Shown: piece by piece, positions 31,902-40,218 of the stretch
Position numbering within the stretch: position 1 is the first letter of the stretch
How the letters are laid out: each line of letters begins with the position of its first letter
Assembly: GCA_900539035.1 (NCBI GenBank)
Contig: UQAU01000009.1
Span: forward strand, 3,856 to 67,855
From: an uncultured Collinsella sp.
GTDB lineage: Bacteria > Actinomycetota > Coriobacteriia > Coriobacteriales > Coriobacteriaceae
Direction: 5' to 3'
DNA: 64,000 nt
Notes under the pieces: model-generated
Seen by the model: only the letters and a program-made list of their open reading frames with translations
What the model was told of the DNA's origin: nothing
The model's database searches: none
Position numbers and translations under genes: made by a program

Positions 31902-34550
31902 CTAGCAGACGGCGTAATCCTGGGGCTCGCGGCCGTAGTAGGCGTCCAGGTAGAGCTCCTTGATCTCGCTCATGAGCGGGTAGCGCGGGTTGGCGCCGGT
32001 GCACTGGTCGTTGAATGCCTGCTCGGTCATCTCGTCGAGGGTGTCGAGGAAGTACTGCTCGTCAACACCGTAGTCGGCGATGGTCTTCTTGACGCCGATG
32101 AAGTCCTTGAGCTCCTCGAGCTTCGTGATGAAGTTCTCGAAGACCTCCTTGTCGTCCTTGCCCTCGATGCCGCAGTACTTGGCCATCTCGGCGTAGTTGT
32201 GCAGCGCGTTGGGGTAAGGATACTGGGAGAAAGTACCCATCTTGACGGGAGCCTCGGCGGCGTTGTAGCGCATGACGCGGGTCAGGATGACAGCGTTTGC
32301 GAGGCCGTGGGGCAGGTGATGGAAAGCGCCGAGCTTGTGGGCCATGGAGTGGTTGAGGCCCAGGAAGGCGTTGGCGAAGGCCATACCGGCCATGCAGGAG
32401 GCGTTGTGCATCTCCTCGCGGGCGTGCGGGTCCTTGGCGCCGTTCGTGAAGCTAGAGGGCAGGTTCTCGAAGACGAGCTTGGCAGCGCGCTCGGAGAGGC
32501 CCTTGGTGTAGTCGGAAGCCATGATGGAGACGTAGGACTCGATGGCGTGGGTCATGACGTCGATGCCGGATGCAGCGGTCAGGCCGCGCGGGGCGGTCAT
32601 GCAGTTGTCGGCGTCGACGATAGCCATGTTGGGGAGCAGCGCGTAGTCGGCGAGCGGCCACTTGATGCCGGTCTCCTTGTCGGTGATGATGGCGAACGGC
32701 GTGCACTCGGAGCCGGTACCCGAAGAGGTCGGGACGGCGACGAAGTAGGCCTTCTTGCCCATCTCGGGGAAGGTGAAGATACGCTTGCGGATGTCCATGA
32801 AGTCCATGGCCATGTCCTCAAACTTGCACTCGGGGTGCTCGTACATCATCCACATGATCTTGCCGGCGTCCATAGCGGAGCCACCGCCGACGGCGATGAT
32901 GACGTCCGGCTCAAAGAGAGCCATCTGCTTGGCGCCGCGACGTGCGCACTGCAGCGACGGATCGGGCTCGACGTCGTAGAAGCAGTCGTGGGCGATGCCC
33001 ATCTCGTCGAGCTTGGCCTCGATGGCGCGGGTGTTGCCATTCTTGAAGAGGAACTGGTCGGTGACGATGAAGGCGCGCTTCTTGCCCATGACGTTGCCCA
33101 GCTCGTCGAGGGCGACGGGCGTGGAACCCTTCTTGAAGTAGACCTTCTCGGGAGCGCGGAACCACAGCATGTTCTCACGGCGCTCGGCCACAGTCTTAAC
33201 GTTGATCAAGTGCTTCACCCCAACGTTCTCGGAGACGGAGTTGCCGCCCCAGGAGCCGCAGCCCAGGGTCAGAGACGGCTTCATGCCAAAGTTGTACAGG
33301 TCACCGATGCCACCGTGCGAGGACGGGGTGTTGATGACGATACGGCAGGCCTTCATGACGTGCTCGAACAGGCTGATCTTCTCGGCCTGGGCGGGGTGCA
33401 CGTACAGAGAGGCGGTGTGGCCCGGGCCACCGGCGAGCACCAGGTGCTCGGCCTTGTCGACGGCCTCCTGGAAGTCCTTGGCGTGGTACATGGCCAGGAC
33501 CGGGGAGAGCTTCTCGTGGGAGAACTCCTCCTTGGCGGGGTCGGTGGAGGTGACCTCGGCGATCAGGATCTTGGTCTTGGCGGGAACCTCGATGCCGGCG
33601 AGCTCGGCGATCTTGGCGGCGGCCATGCCGGGGATGCGGTGATCGAGAGCGCCGTTCTTGAACATGGCGGCACGCAGGGCCTCCATCTCGGCACCCTGCT
33701 TGACGAAGTAGCAGCCGCGCTTCTGGAACTCGGCCTTGACCTGGTCATAGATGGTGTCGATGACGGTCACGGACTGCTCGGAAGCGCAGATCATGCCGTT
33801 GTCGAAGGTCTTGGAGTGGATGATGGAGTTGACGGCGAGCAGCACGTCGGCGGTGTCGTCGATGACGACCGGGGTGTTACCGGCGCCAACGCCCAGGGCG
33901 GGCTTGCCCGAGGAGTAAGCGGCCTTGACCATGCCCGGGCCACCGGTGGCGAGGATGATGTCGACGTCGCGCATGACCATGTTGGTCAGCTCGATGGAGG
34001 GGACATCGACCCAGCCGATGATGCCCTCGGGGGCGCCGGCCTTGACGGCAGCGTCAAGCACGAGCTTGGCGGCGGCGATGGTGCACTTGGCGGCTGCCGG
34101 GTGCGGGGAGATGATGATGGCGTTGCGGGTCTTCAGGCAGATCAGCGTCTTGAAGATCGCGGTGGAGGTGGGGTTGGTCGTCGGGATGACGGCGCCCACG
34201 ATGCCGATGGGCTCGGCGATCTTGGTGATGCCGTAAGCCTCGTCGCGCTCCAGGACACCACAGGTCTTGGTGTTCTTGTAAGCGTTGTAGATGTACTCTG
34301 CGGCGTAGTGGTTCTTGATGACCTTGTCCTCAAGAACGCCGCGGCCGGTCTCCTCGATGGCCAACTTCGCCAACGGGATACGAGCCTTGTTGGCGGCCAT
34401 GGCGGCCTCATAGAAGATCTTGTCGACCTGCTCCTGCGTGTACGTAGCAAAAAGCGCCTGGGCCTCTCGCATCTGAGCGAGCTTAGCCTCAAGCGCCTCT
34501 ACGTTGTCCACAATTGCGGGAGTAGTGTTTTCCGGTGACTTTTTCACCAT
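31902..34550 (-). CDS. adhE: Bifunctional acetaldehyde-CoA / alcohol dehydrogenase
   Basis: 882 residues. Converts acetyl-CoA through acetaldehyde to ethanol, regenerating two NAD. The N-terminal aldehyde dehydrogenase domain shows GVGAGNTPVVIDDTAD and the catalytic Cys in NGMICASEQSV. The C-terminal iron-type alcohol dehydrogenase shows GGGSAMDAGKIMW and the metal ligands in FLGLNHSMAHKLGAFHHLPHG. AAGGAGA precedes the ATG. AdhE enzymes normally form long helical filaments. It marks a fermentative, anaerobic metabolism. Confidence 0.97.
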   Translation of the reverse strand: MVKKSPENTTPAIVDNVEALEAKLAQMREAQALFATYTQEQVDKIFYEAAMAANKARIPLAKLAIEETGRGVLEDKVIKNHYAAEYIYNAYKNTKTCGVLERDEAYGITKIAEPIGIVGAVIPTTNPTSTAIFKTLICLKTRNAIIISPHPAAAKCTIAAAKLVLDAAVKAGAPEGIIGWVDVPSIELTNMVMRDVDIILATGGPGMVKAAYSSGKPALGVGAGNTPVVIDDTADVLLAVNSIIHSKTFDNGMICASEQSVTVIDTIYDQVKAEFQKRGCYFVKQGAEMEALRAAMFKNGALDHRIPGMAAAKIAELAGIEVPAKTKILIAEVTSTDPAKEEFSHEKLSPVLAMYHAKDFQEAVDKAEHLVLAGGPGHTASLYVHPAQAEKISLFEHVMKACRIVINTPSSHGGIGDLYNFGMKPSLTLGCGSWGGNSVSENVGVKHLINVKTVAERRENMLWFRAPEKVYFKKGSTPVALDELGNVMGKKRAFIVTDQFLFKNGNTRAIEAKLDEMGIAHDCFYDVEPDPSLQCARRGAKQMALFEPDVIIAVGGGSAMDAGKIMWMMYEHPECKFEDMAMDFMDIRKRIFTFPEMGKKAYFVAVPTSSGTGSECTPFAIITDKETGIKWPLADYALLPNMAIVDADNCMTAPRGLTAASGIDVMTHAIESYVSIMASDYTKGLSERAAKLVFENLPSSFTNGAKDPHAREEMHNASCMAGMAFANAFLGLNHSMAHKLGAFHHLPHGLANAVILTRVMRYNAAEAPVKMGTFSQYPYPNALHNYAEMAKYCGIEGKDDKEVFENFITKLEELKDFIGVKKTIADYGVDEQYFLDTLDEMTEQAFNDQCTGANPRYPLMSEIKELYLDAYYGREPQDYAVC

Positions 34551-34703
34551 TTGTGTCTCCTTGCGATCGGAGATTTACCCTACGCCTTGCATGATAGCAA
34601 GAAATTATTCGGCGAACGGCAAGATTCCCGTAAAAGGCACACTAAAACGCTTCAACATAATGAAGCGTTTTAACTAAAACTATCTGCCTGCTGCATCGCC
34701 CCG
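34551..34703 (-). promoter_or_regulatory. adhE promoter region with a perfect inverted repeat
   Basis: On the minus strand a TATCAT -10 lies at 34596-34591, with TTGCCG 20 nt upstream as a poorly spaced -35. Upstream of it, AAAACGCTTCA (34644-34654) and TGAAGCGTTTT (34661-34671) form an 11-bp perfect inverted repeat with a 6-nt spacer. It could be an operator for adhE or a bidirectional terminator. It does not match the Rex operator pattern TTGTGA-N6-TCACAA. Confidence 0.45.
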
Positions 34704-34704
34704 C

Positions 34705-34752
34705 TCATTGGGGACAGACTTACATGAGTGCTTTCACTCATTTGGGACAGAC
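34705..34752 (+). repeat. Left REP-like repeats (one full, one partial copy)
   Basis: The full copy, 34705-34730, includes CATTGGGGACAGAC and TTACATGAGTG. The partial copy at 34739-34752 matches the first part at 13 of 14 positions. A 7-bp palindrome joins them (34724-34741). Confidence 0.8.
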
Positions 34753-34883
34753 ATCGTTTTGCCATTTTGCCGTTCTGGGCCTGTTTTTGCCGTTCATTGG
34801 ATATATATAGATCACAGGCTCAGCATTTCGCGTTCCTTCTCTCCTTTTAGGTGTTGCCTGTTCAGTTTTTGAAAGGAGAGATT

Positions 34884-35660
34884 ATGCCTCGATGTGCCCG
34901 CGCCGTTTCGCTCACCGGTTATTACCACGTCTTTGACCGTGGTAACTCTAAACAGATTATTTTTGAAGATGACTCTGACCGATATCGTTTCTTATCGGAC
35001 ATCTCGGACAGGTTCGCGCGCCATAAAGTGGCGGTGTTGGCTTGGTGCCTTATGGACAACCACTTCCATTTGATGGTTGATGACCCATTTGACAATCTTT
35101 CAAAGGCGATGCATTGTGCGCTGACGGCGTATGCCAAGTATTTCAATGGGAAAACGGGGAGAACAGGCCATCTGTTTGACAATCGCTATTCACGGGTCGC
35201 GGTTGAGTCGGACACGCAGGCGGTACAGCTGCTCGATTATATCCATCTCAATCCCGTGAAAGGTGCGCTCGACTCGCTCGAGGCGTACCGCTGGTCAAGC
35301 TACAAGGCATATCAGCTGGGCTATGATCCCTTTGACATCTGTGACGCGGCTCCTATGCTCGATATCGTCGGAGGCTCCCGTTGCTATTGCGAGCATCTCG
35401 AGGAAGTTTCCGGGCGCACTTGGTCAGTGGAGGTTCTTCCACGCCGGCGGATCCCTGATGAGGAGGCCCTTTCCATTGCGCACGAAGTCCTGCCGAGCAT
35501 AGATCCTGCGCTGCTCAAGGTCCTGCCGCGCCCGGAACGCGATGCCTGTCTGCTGAGGCTCAGGCGGGCACATCTCACGGTCAAGCAAATTGCCCGTATC
35601 ACCGGCATCGGCGCTACAAGCGTAACCAAGGCCACCGCGGGCTGGAACGAGGCGGCGTGA
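34884..35660 (+). CDS. REP-associated tyrosine transposase (Y1, TnpA_REP/RAYT family)
   Basis: 258 residues from ATG 34884 (AAAGGAG upstream). HUH nuclease: the HFH metal motif lies in CLMDNHFHLMVDDP (about residues 51-64), and the nucleophile Tyr is expected in WSSYKAYQLG after DYIHLNPVKGALD. A C-terminal extension of about 100 residues ends in a helix-turn-helix (LTVKQIARITGIGATSVTKAT). RAYT enzymes nick single-stranded REP hairpins and probably spread or maintain them. No frameshift is seen, so it looks intact. Confidence 0.88.
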   Translation: MPRCARAVSLTGYYHVFDRGNSKQIIFEDDSDRYRFLSDISDRFARHKVAVLAWCLMDNHFHLMVDDPFDNLSKAMHCALTAYAKYFNGKTGRTGHLFDNRYSRVAVESDTQAVQLLDYIHLNPVKGALDSLEAYRWSSYKAYQLGYDPFDICDAAPMLDIVGGSRCYCEHLEEVSGRTWSVEVLPRRRIPDEEALSIAHEVLPSIDPALLKVLPRPERDACLLRLRRAHLTVKQIARITGIGATSVTKATAGWNEAA

Positions 35661-35722
35661 GGCACGTACTGGTGACGATCGAAGCGCCGTGAGTTCGTCG
35701 ATGCACTGTGAGCTTTGGAAAG

Positions 35723-35784
35723 CACTCATCTAAGTCTGTCCCCAATGCGTAAAAACACTCATGTAAGTCTGTCCCCAATGAGTG
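35723..35784 (-). repeat. Right REP-like repeats (two tandem copies)
   Basis: Two copies in inverted orientation relative to the left ones, at 35723-35747 and 35756-35780, differing at one position and separated by 8 nt. Confidence 0.82.
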
Positions 35785-35785
35785 C

Positions 35786-35818
35786 AAAAAGGCGCCCTCC
35801 GTAGGGGAGGGCGCCTTT
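35786..35818 (-). terminator. Terminator of rpmB (minus strand)
   Basis: AAAGGCGCCCTCC pairs with GGAGGGCGCCTTT, followed by a T-run on the minus strand. It adjoins the right REP repeat. Confidence 0.9.
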
Positions 35819-35886
35819 GGTAAGTTCTATATGAACGCGAGGTCTTTGACCCGGAGAGTCCGAGGTACTTGTTGGTAAGACCTTAT

Positions 35887-36075
35887 TTAGGAGCGCGCAA
35901 CCTTGCCGGACTTGAGGCAGGTGGAGCAAACGTTCATCTTGCGACGGTGACCATCGACGACGACGTAGACGCGCTGGATGTTGGGGCGGAACTTACGGTT
36001 GGTGACGCGGTGAGAGTGGCTGATGGAGCGACCGGCAACGGGGTGCTTACCGCAAACTTCGCAAACTTTGGACAT
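35887..36075 (-). CDS. rpmB: 50S ribosomal protein L28 (bL28)
   Basis: 62 residues. It has the zinc-ribbon form: CEVCGKHPVAG near the start and CSTCLKSG near the end, with SHSHRVTNRKFRPNIQ between. The start ATG at 36075 follows AAGGAGG; a further upstream in-frame ATG would add 16 non-homologous residues. Retention of both Cys pairs means the zinc-binding paralog type. Monocistronic. Confidence 0.96.
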   Translation of the reverse strand: MSKVCEVCGKHPVAGRSISHSHRVTNRKFRPNIQRVYVVVDGHRRKMNVCSTCLKSGKVARS

Positions 36076-36401
36076 AACTGACCCTCCTTGGGCGACAAAC
36101 GAACATGTCGCGTTAACAAACAAGCCTGAACTATAGCACAGAAGCAGCTCCCTGTGCGTAATCTACACAGAGATATTCCTCTTTTGGCGATAGTGCTCAC
36201 GCCACGGCCCTGGACGTAGATCCGATTTGCGTGCAGCAGAGGGGATTATGCCAGCTCGTGCGTGCGTTTTCAAGCTCGTACCACAAATATATATAGGATT
36301 ATGGAGCATTGGGCTCCGTTTACGGATTGCTCTGTATTTATGCTCGCAATTAAGCTCGAGGTTGGCTACACTATCCTTTGACCATTAAAGGGGTACGAGA
36401 T
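36076..36401. promoter_or_regulatory. Divergent rpmB / pyr operon intergenic region
   Basis: No gene is seen. On the minus strand TATAGT at 36135-36130 is a good -10 for rpmB. On the plus strand TACACT at 36367-36372 is the probable -10 of the pyr leader. A second candidate is TTTTCA (36267) with TATATA (36290-36295). The stretch 36136-36265 shows nothing further. Confidence 0.5.
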
Positions 36402-36488
36402 ACCCACATGGAATTACATAGCTGCCAAAGAGCAGCCCTTCCTTGTGGGTGTCTGGTCCGCTTTGAGCGGTCGGGCATCTATTTTTTT
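36402..36488 (+). promoter_or_regulatory. pyr operon transcription attenuator
   Basis: Two mutually exclusive structures can be drawn. ACCCACA (36402-36408) pairs with TGTGGGT (36444-36450), enclosing the small hairpin GCTGC-CAAAGA-GCAGC. The second, from 36448 to 36480 (GGGTGTCTGG...TCGGGCATCT with G-T pairs and one bulge), is followed by seven T residues and acts as a terminator. They share GGGT. The layout matches PyrR-controlled attenuation, although the Bacillus PyrR-loop consensus is not obvious. Confidence 0.72.
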
Positions 36489-36527
36489 GACTGTGTCAGC
36501 AGTCAAGACATGTGAGGAAGGAGATCG

Positions 36528-37112
36528 ATGGGCACGACTTCCCCCAAGGCGGTCATCATGGACGAGACCGCCGTCAATCGAGCGATGACCCGCATCGCGC
36601 ACGAGATTCTCGAGCGCAACGAGGGCTGTGAAGACCTCGCTCTGGTCGGCATCGTCACGCGCGGCGACCTTCTGGCAAAGAAGCTCGCCGAGGAGATCAA
36701 GGAGATCGAGGGCGTCGACGTTCCGCTCGGCAGCCTCGACATCAGCTTCTATCGCGATGACTATGCGACCAATTTCGCTCCCGCGATCCACGCTACCAAC
36801 ATTCCCTTCAGCGTCGATGGCAAGCGCGTCGTGCTGGTGGACGACATCCTGTATACGGGCCGTACCATCCGCGCCGCTCTGGACGCCGTCATGGACTTGG
36901 GCCGTCCGAGCCGTATTGAGCTGGCAGTTCTCGTTGACCGCGGTCACCGCGAGCTCCCCATCTCGCCGGACTTTGTCGGCAAGAATGTTCCCTCGTCGCA
37001 TGAGGAGAACGTGCACCTATATATGAAGGAAGTCGACGGCCACACCGCCGTCGAGATTAACGACGTCGCGCCGGGTTCCCATGTGGGCTCCGCGCCGCTG
37101 GGAGGTGAGTAG
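36528..37112 (+). CDS. pyrR: PyrR, pyr mRNA-binding attenuation regulator / uracil phosphoribosyltransferase
   Basis: 194 residues. PyrR binds pyr leader RNA when UMP is high and promotes termination. It keeps the PRPP-binding loop VVLVDDILYTGRTIRAALDA and VGIVTRGDLLAKKLA. GGAAGGAG precedes the ATG. A C-terminal tail of about 15 residues exceeds the typical length. It lies right after the attenuator and heads pyrR-B-C-K-D-F. Confidence 0.95.
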   Translation: MGTTSPKAVIMDETAVNRAMTRIAHEILERNEGCEDLALVGIVTRGDLLAKKLAEEIKEIEGVDVPLGSLDISFYRDDYATNFAPAIHATNIPFSVDGKRVVLVDDILYTGRTIRAALDAVMDLGRPSRIELAVLVDRGHRELPISPDFVGKNVPSSHEENVHLYMKEVDGHTAVEINDVAPGSHVGSAPLGGE

Positions 37113-37116
37113 TACC

Positions 37117-38061
37117 GTGGCGTTCAACCATAAACACCTGATCGACATTACCGAGTACTCCGAAGAGGACATCAAGCTCATCCTCGAGACCGCCAAGGCG
37201 TTCTCCGAGGTCAACGAGCGTGCGATCAAGAAGGTCCCCACGCTCAAGGGCAAGACCATCGTCAACATGTTCAACGAGCCCTCGACGCGCACCCGCAGCT
37301 CCTTCGAGCTCGCCGAGAAGCGTCTTTCGGCCGACAGCCTTAACTTTGGCGGCTCCTCGACCTCCACGGTCAAGGGCGAGAGCCTCGTCGACACCGTCGA
37401 GACCCTCAACGCCTATAAGATCGACTGCATCGTCGTGCGCGACAAGCACGCCGGCGCTCCCTACATCGTCACGCAGAATTCGCCCGCGAGTGTTATCTGC
37501 GCCGGTGACGGTAAGCACAACCACCCCACGCAGGCCCTGCTCGACCTGTACACCATCTGGGAGCACAAGGGTGACTTCCACGGTCTGAAGGTCGCCGTCG
37601 TCGGCGACATCTCCCACTCCCGCGTTTGCGGCTCGCTGATCCCCGCCCTTAAGATCATGGGCTGTGAGACCTACGCCGTCGCCCCCGGCACGCTGCTGCC
37701 GCCGGCGCCCGAGGTCCTGGGCTGCGACCACGTGACGAGCGACCTCGATTCCGTCCTGCCCGAGCTGGACGTCGTCTACATGCTGCGCGTGCAGCAGGAG
37801 CGCCTCGAGGGTGCCCCGTTCCCGACCATTCGCGAGTACCACAAGCTCTTCGGCCTGACCAAGGACCGCGAGAAGCTCATGAAGCCCGACGCGATCATCT
37901 GCCACCCGGGCCCCATCAACCGCGGCGTCGAGTTCGACTCCTATATGGCCGACCACCCGCAACGCTCCGTCATCCTGGAGCAGGTCTACGCCGGTATCTG
38001 CGTGCGTATGGCTATCCTGTATCTGCTGCTTGGAGGTGCCGATAATGGCCTTGCTTCTTAA
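37117..38061 (+). CDS. pyrB: Aspartate carbamoyltransferase catalytic subunit
   Basis: 314 residues from GTG 37117 (GGAGGTGA upstream). It joins carbamoyl phosphate to aspartate. The carbamoyl-phosphate loop FNEPSTRTRSSFELA and HPTQALLDLYT are intact, and HPGPINRGVEF closes the protein. No pyrI regulatory subunit follows, so this is the unregulated trimer type controlled through PyrR. It overlaps pyrC by 17 nt. Confidence 0.96.
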   Translation: MAFNHKHLIDITEYSEEDIKLILETAKAFSEVNERAIKKVPTLKGKTIVNMFNEPSTRTRSSFELAEKRLSADSLNFGGSSTSTVKGESLVDTVETLNAYKIDCIVVRDKHAGAPYIVTQNSPASVICAGDGKHNHPTQALLDLYTIWEHKGDFHGLKVAVVGDISHSRVCGSLIPALKIMGCETYAVAPGTLLPPAPEVLGCDHVTSDLDSVLPELDVVYMLRVQQERLEGAPFPTIREYHKLFGLTKDREKLMKPDAIICHPGPINRGVEFDSYMADHPQRSVILEQVYAGICVRMAILYLLLGGADNGLAS

Positions 38062-39334
38062 GAATGCCCACGTCGTCGACCCGTCCGTCGAGCTTGACGG
38101 TGTCGTTGACGTCCTGATTGACGGCGACAAGATCGCCGAGGTCGGCGAGAATCTCGCCGTCGAGGGAGCCGAGGTCCGCGACCTTTCCGGCAAGTATCTC
38201 GTCCCCGGCCTGGTGGATATGCACGTTCACCTTCGCGAGCCCGGCTACGAGGTCAAAGAGGACATCGAGAGCGGCACCCGCGCAGCTGCAAAGGGCGGCT
38301 TTACCGGCGTGTGCTCCATGCCCAACACCGATCCCGTTACCGATAACGGTACCGTCGTGGAGTTCGTTAAGTCCCGTGCTGCCGAGGTCGGTCACTGCCG
38401 CGTCTATCCGTCGGGCGCTATGACCCGCGGTCTTAAGGGCGAGGCCATGTCCGAGATGGGCGATATGGTCGCCCACGGCGCCGTCGCCTTCACCGACGAT
38501 GGTCGCGGCGTGCAGGGCGCGGGCATGCTCCGTCGCTGCATGGACTACGGCAAGATGTTCGGCAAGGTCTTTATGAGCCACTGCCAGGACGAGGATCTGG
38601 TCGGCCACGGCCAGATCAACGAGGGCAAGGTCTCGACCCGTCTGGCCCTCGAGGGCTGGCCGGCCGCCGGCGAGGAGCTTCAGATCGCCCGCGACATCGA
38701 GATCGCCAAGCTGACCGGTGCCAAGCTGCACATCCAGCACATCTCCACCGCTCACGGTCTCGAGCTCGTGCGTGCCGGTAAGGCCGCCGGTGTCCAGGTG
38801 ACCTGCGAGGCCACCCCGCACCACATGTTCCTGACCGAGAACGACTTGGACGAGACCTACAACACCTCGCTCAAGGTCAATCCGCCGCTGCGCACCGACG
38901 AGGACGCCGAGGCCATTCGTCAGGGCGTCATCGACGGTACCGTCGACGTGATCGTTACCGATCACGCTCCGCACACCCCGTGGGAGAAGGCCCGCGAGTT
39001 CGAGCTGGCGCCCTTTGGCATGATCGGCCTCGAGACCTCGCTGTCGCTCGTGCTCACCGAGCTGGTCAACACGGGCAAGATGAGCATGGGCCGCATGGTC
39101 GAGCTCATGGCCATCAAACCGCGTGAGATCCTGGGTCTCGACCAGGTTCAGGTCAAGGCGGGATCCGTTGCCGACCTGACCGTGTTCGACCCCTCCGCAA
39201 CCTGGACGGTTGGCGAGGACGGTTACGAGTCGCGCGCCGAGAACTCCGGTTTTGCCGGCCGCACGCTCACCGGTCGTGCCACCGATGTATTTGTCGGCGG
39301 TAAACAGACGCTTGCCGACGGCTGCATCTGCTAG
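38045..39334 (+). CDS. pyrC: Dihydroorotase, class I
   Basis: 429 residues from ATG 38045 (GGAGGTG at 38032-38038). Zinc amidohydrolase closing the dihydroorotate ring. Metal motif GLVDMHVHLREPGYE, then SMPNTDPVTDN, HIQHIS and VTDHAPH match the class I family. The usual carboxylated Lys is probably replaced or shifted as in other bacterial type I forms; this was not resolved. A hairpin terminator follows. Confidence 0.95.
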   Translation: MALLLKNAHVVDPSVELDGVVDVLIDGDKIAEVGENLAVEGAEVRDLSGKYLVPGLVDMHVHLREPGYEVKEDIESGTRAAAKGGFTGVCSMPNTDPVTDNGTVVEFVKSRAAEVGHCRVYPSGAMTRGLKGEAMSEMGDMVAHGAVAFTDDGRGVQGAGMLRRCMDYGKMFGKVFMSHCQDEDLVGHGQINEGKVSTRLALEGWPAAGEELQIARDIEIAKLTGAKLHIQHISTAHGLELVRAGKAAGVQVTCEATPHHMFLTENDLDETYNTSLKVNPPLRTDEDAEAIRQGVIDGTVDVIVTDHAPHTPWEKAREFELAPFGMIGLETSLSLVLTELVNTGKMSMGRMVELMAIKPREILGLDQVQVKAGSVADLTVFDPSATWTVGEDGYESRAENSGFAGRTLTGRATDVFVGGKQTLADGCIC

Positions 39335-39354
39335 CATAGCCTTATCGCTTTTGT

Positions 39355-39384
39355 GCGCGGCGCCCTTGCGGTGCCGCGCTTTCT
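39355..39384 (+). terminator. Intra-operon hairpin between pyrC and pyrK
   Basis: GCGCGGCGCC, loop CTTGC, GGTGCCGCGC, then TTTCT. It may lower expression of pyrK-D-F relative to pyrR-B-C. Confidence 0.65.
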
Positions 39385-39426
39385 ATTCGTTTGGACCATG
39401 CAACCGCATGGGGGATTGGAGCGTTT

Positions 39427-40218
39427 ATGCCCACACCTTCCACTGCACGCATGCATGACTTCGAGGTCGTCTCGAACCGGGAGATTGCCGACGGCGTCTT
39501 CTCGCTCGTCATCTCGGCCCCCAAGCTTGCAAGTGCGCTCAAGCCCGGTCAGTTTGTGAACATCGCCGTACCCGGTGATGCGTCCTCGCTGCTTCGCGTG
39601 CCCCTGAGCTACTACCGCGCCGACGCCGAGGCCGGCACCGTCGAGCTGTGGTACGCCGTCGTGGGCGACGATACCCGTCGTTTGTCACAGATGGGCCCTG
39701 GCTCCTCCTCTAACCTGCTGGGCCCCGGTGGCCGTGGCTGGATGGTACCCGAGGGCACCAGGAAGGCCCTGCTCGTCGCCGGTGGCATCGGCGTTCCGCC
39801 TGTGCTGTGTCTTGCCGGTATGCTTGCCGAGCAGAGTGTTGATGTGGACGTGTGCCTGGGCTTTGGCACCGCTTCCAAGGCCGTGGGCATCGACGAGTTC
39901 CGCGCGCTGGGCGCCACGGTTAACGTGTGCACCGACGATGGCACGCTGGGCACGCACGGTTTTTGCACCGACCCGGCAGCCGAGCTGCTCGGCGAGGGCG
40001 GCTACGACTACGTCGCCAGCTGCGGTCCCGCCGTCATGATGAAGAAAGTCGCCACCGCTGCCGCCGAGGCCGGTGCGTACTGCGAGGTGTCGCTCGAGCG
40101 CATGATGAGCTGTGGCTTTGGCGCCTGCAACACCTGCAATGTCGAGACGGTCGACGGTATGAAGGGTGCTTGCATGTGCGGCCCCGTGTTCGATGCTTCC
40201 AAGGTGGTGGTCTTCTAG
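39427..40218 (+). CDS. pyrK: Dihydroorotate dehydrogenase electron transfer subunit
   Basis: 263 residues from ATG 39427. FAD and 2Fe-2S protein that passes electrons from PyrD to NAD. The FAD region is LLRVPLSYYRADAEAGT, the NAD-binding region LLVAGGIGVPPVLCLA, and the cluster motif at the C-terminus holds four Cys (MSCGFGACNTCNVET, then GACMCGPVF). It marks a class 1B dihydroorotate dehydrogenase suited to anaerobes. Confidence 0.94.
   Translation: MPTPSTARMHDFEVVSNREIADGVFSLVISAPKLASALKPGQFVNIAVPGDASSLLRVPLSYYRADAEAGTVELWYAVVGDDTRRLSQMGPGSSSNLLGPGGRGWMVPEGTRKALLVAGGIGVPPVLCLAGMLAEQSVDVDVCLGFGTASKAVGIDEFRALGATVNVCTDDGTLGTHGFCTDPAAELLGEGGYDYVASCGPAVMMKKVATAAAEAGAYCEVSLERMMSCGFGACNTCNVETVDGMKGACMCGPVFDASKVVVF

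Larger units (their letters stand above)
34704..35784 (+). mobile_element. REP-associated tyrosine transposase element with inverted flanking repeats
   Basis: The transposase gene (34884-35660) is bounded by copies of a REP-like repeat. The 26 nt at 34705-34730 are the exact reverse complement of 35756-35781. A partial second left copy lies at 34739-34752, and a second right copy (24 of 25 identical) at 35723-35747. The right copy can form the hairpin CACTCAT-N15-ATGAGTG; the left pair forms ATGAGTG-CTTT-CACTCAT. The left flank 34731-34883 also carries a TATATA box and the ribosome site. Confidence 0.82.

Noticed and set aside
31893..34538. An 881-residue open frame on the plus strand opposite adhE
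   Set aside because: It mirrors adhE in a high-GC gene, its composition (Gly, Leu, Val, Asp, His repeats) is that of an antisense frame, and no motif is seen.
35723..35781. Two 25-nt repeats close together as a possible CRISPR
   Set aside because: The gap is only 8 nt, there are just two copies, and the same sequence lies inverted on the other side of the transposase; REP-like repeats explain it.
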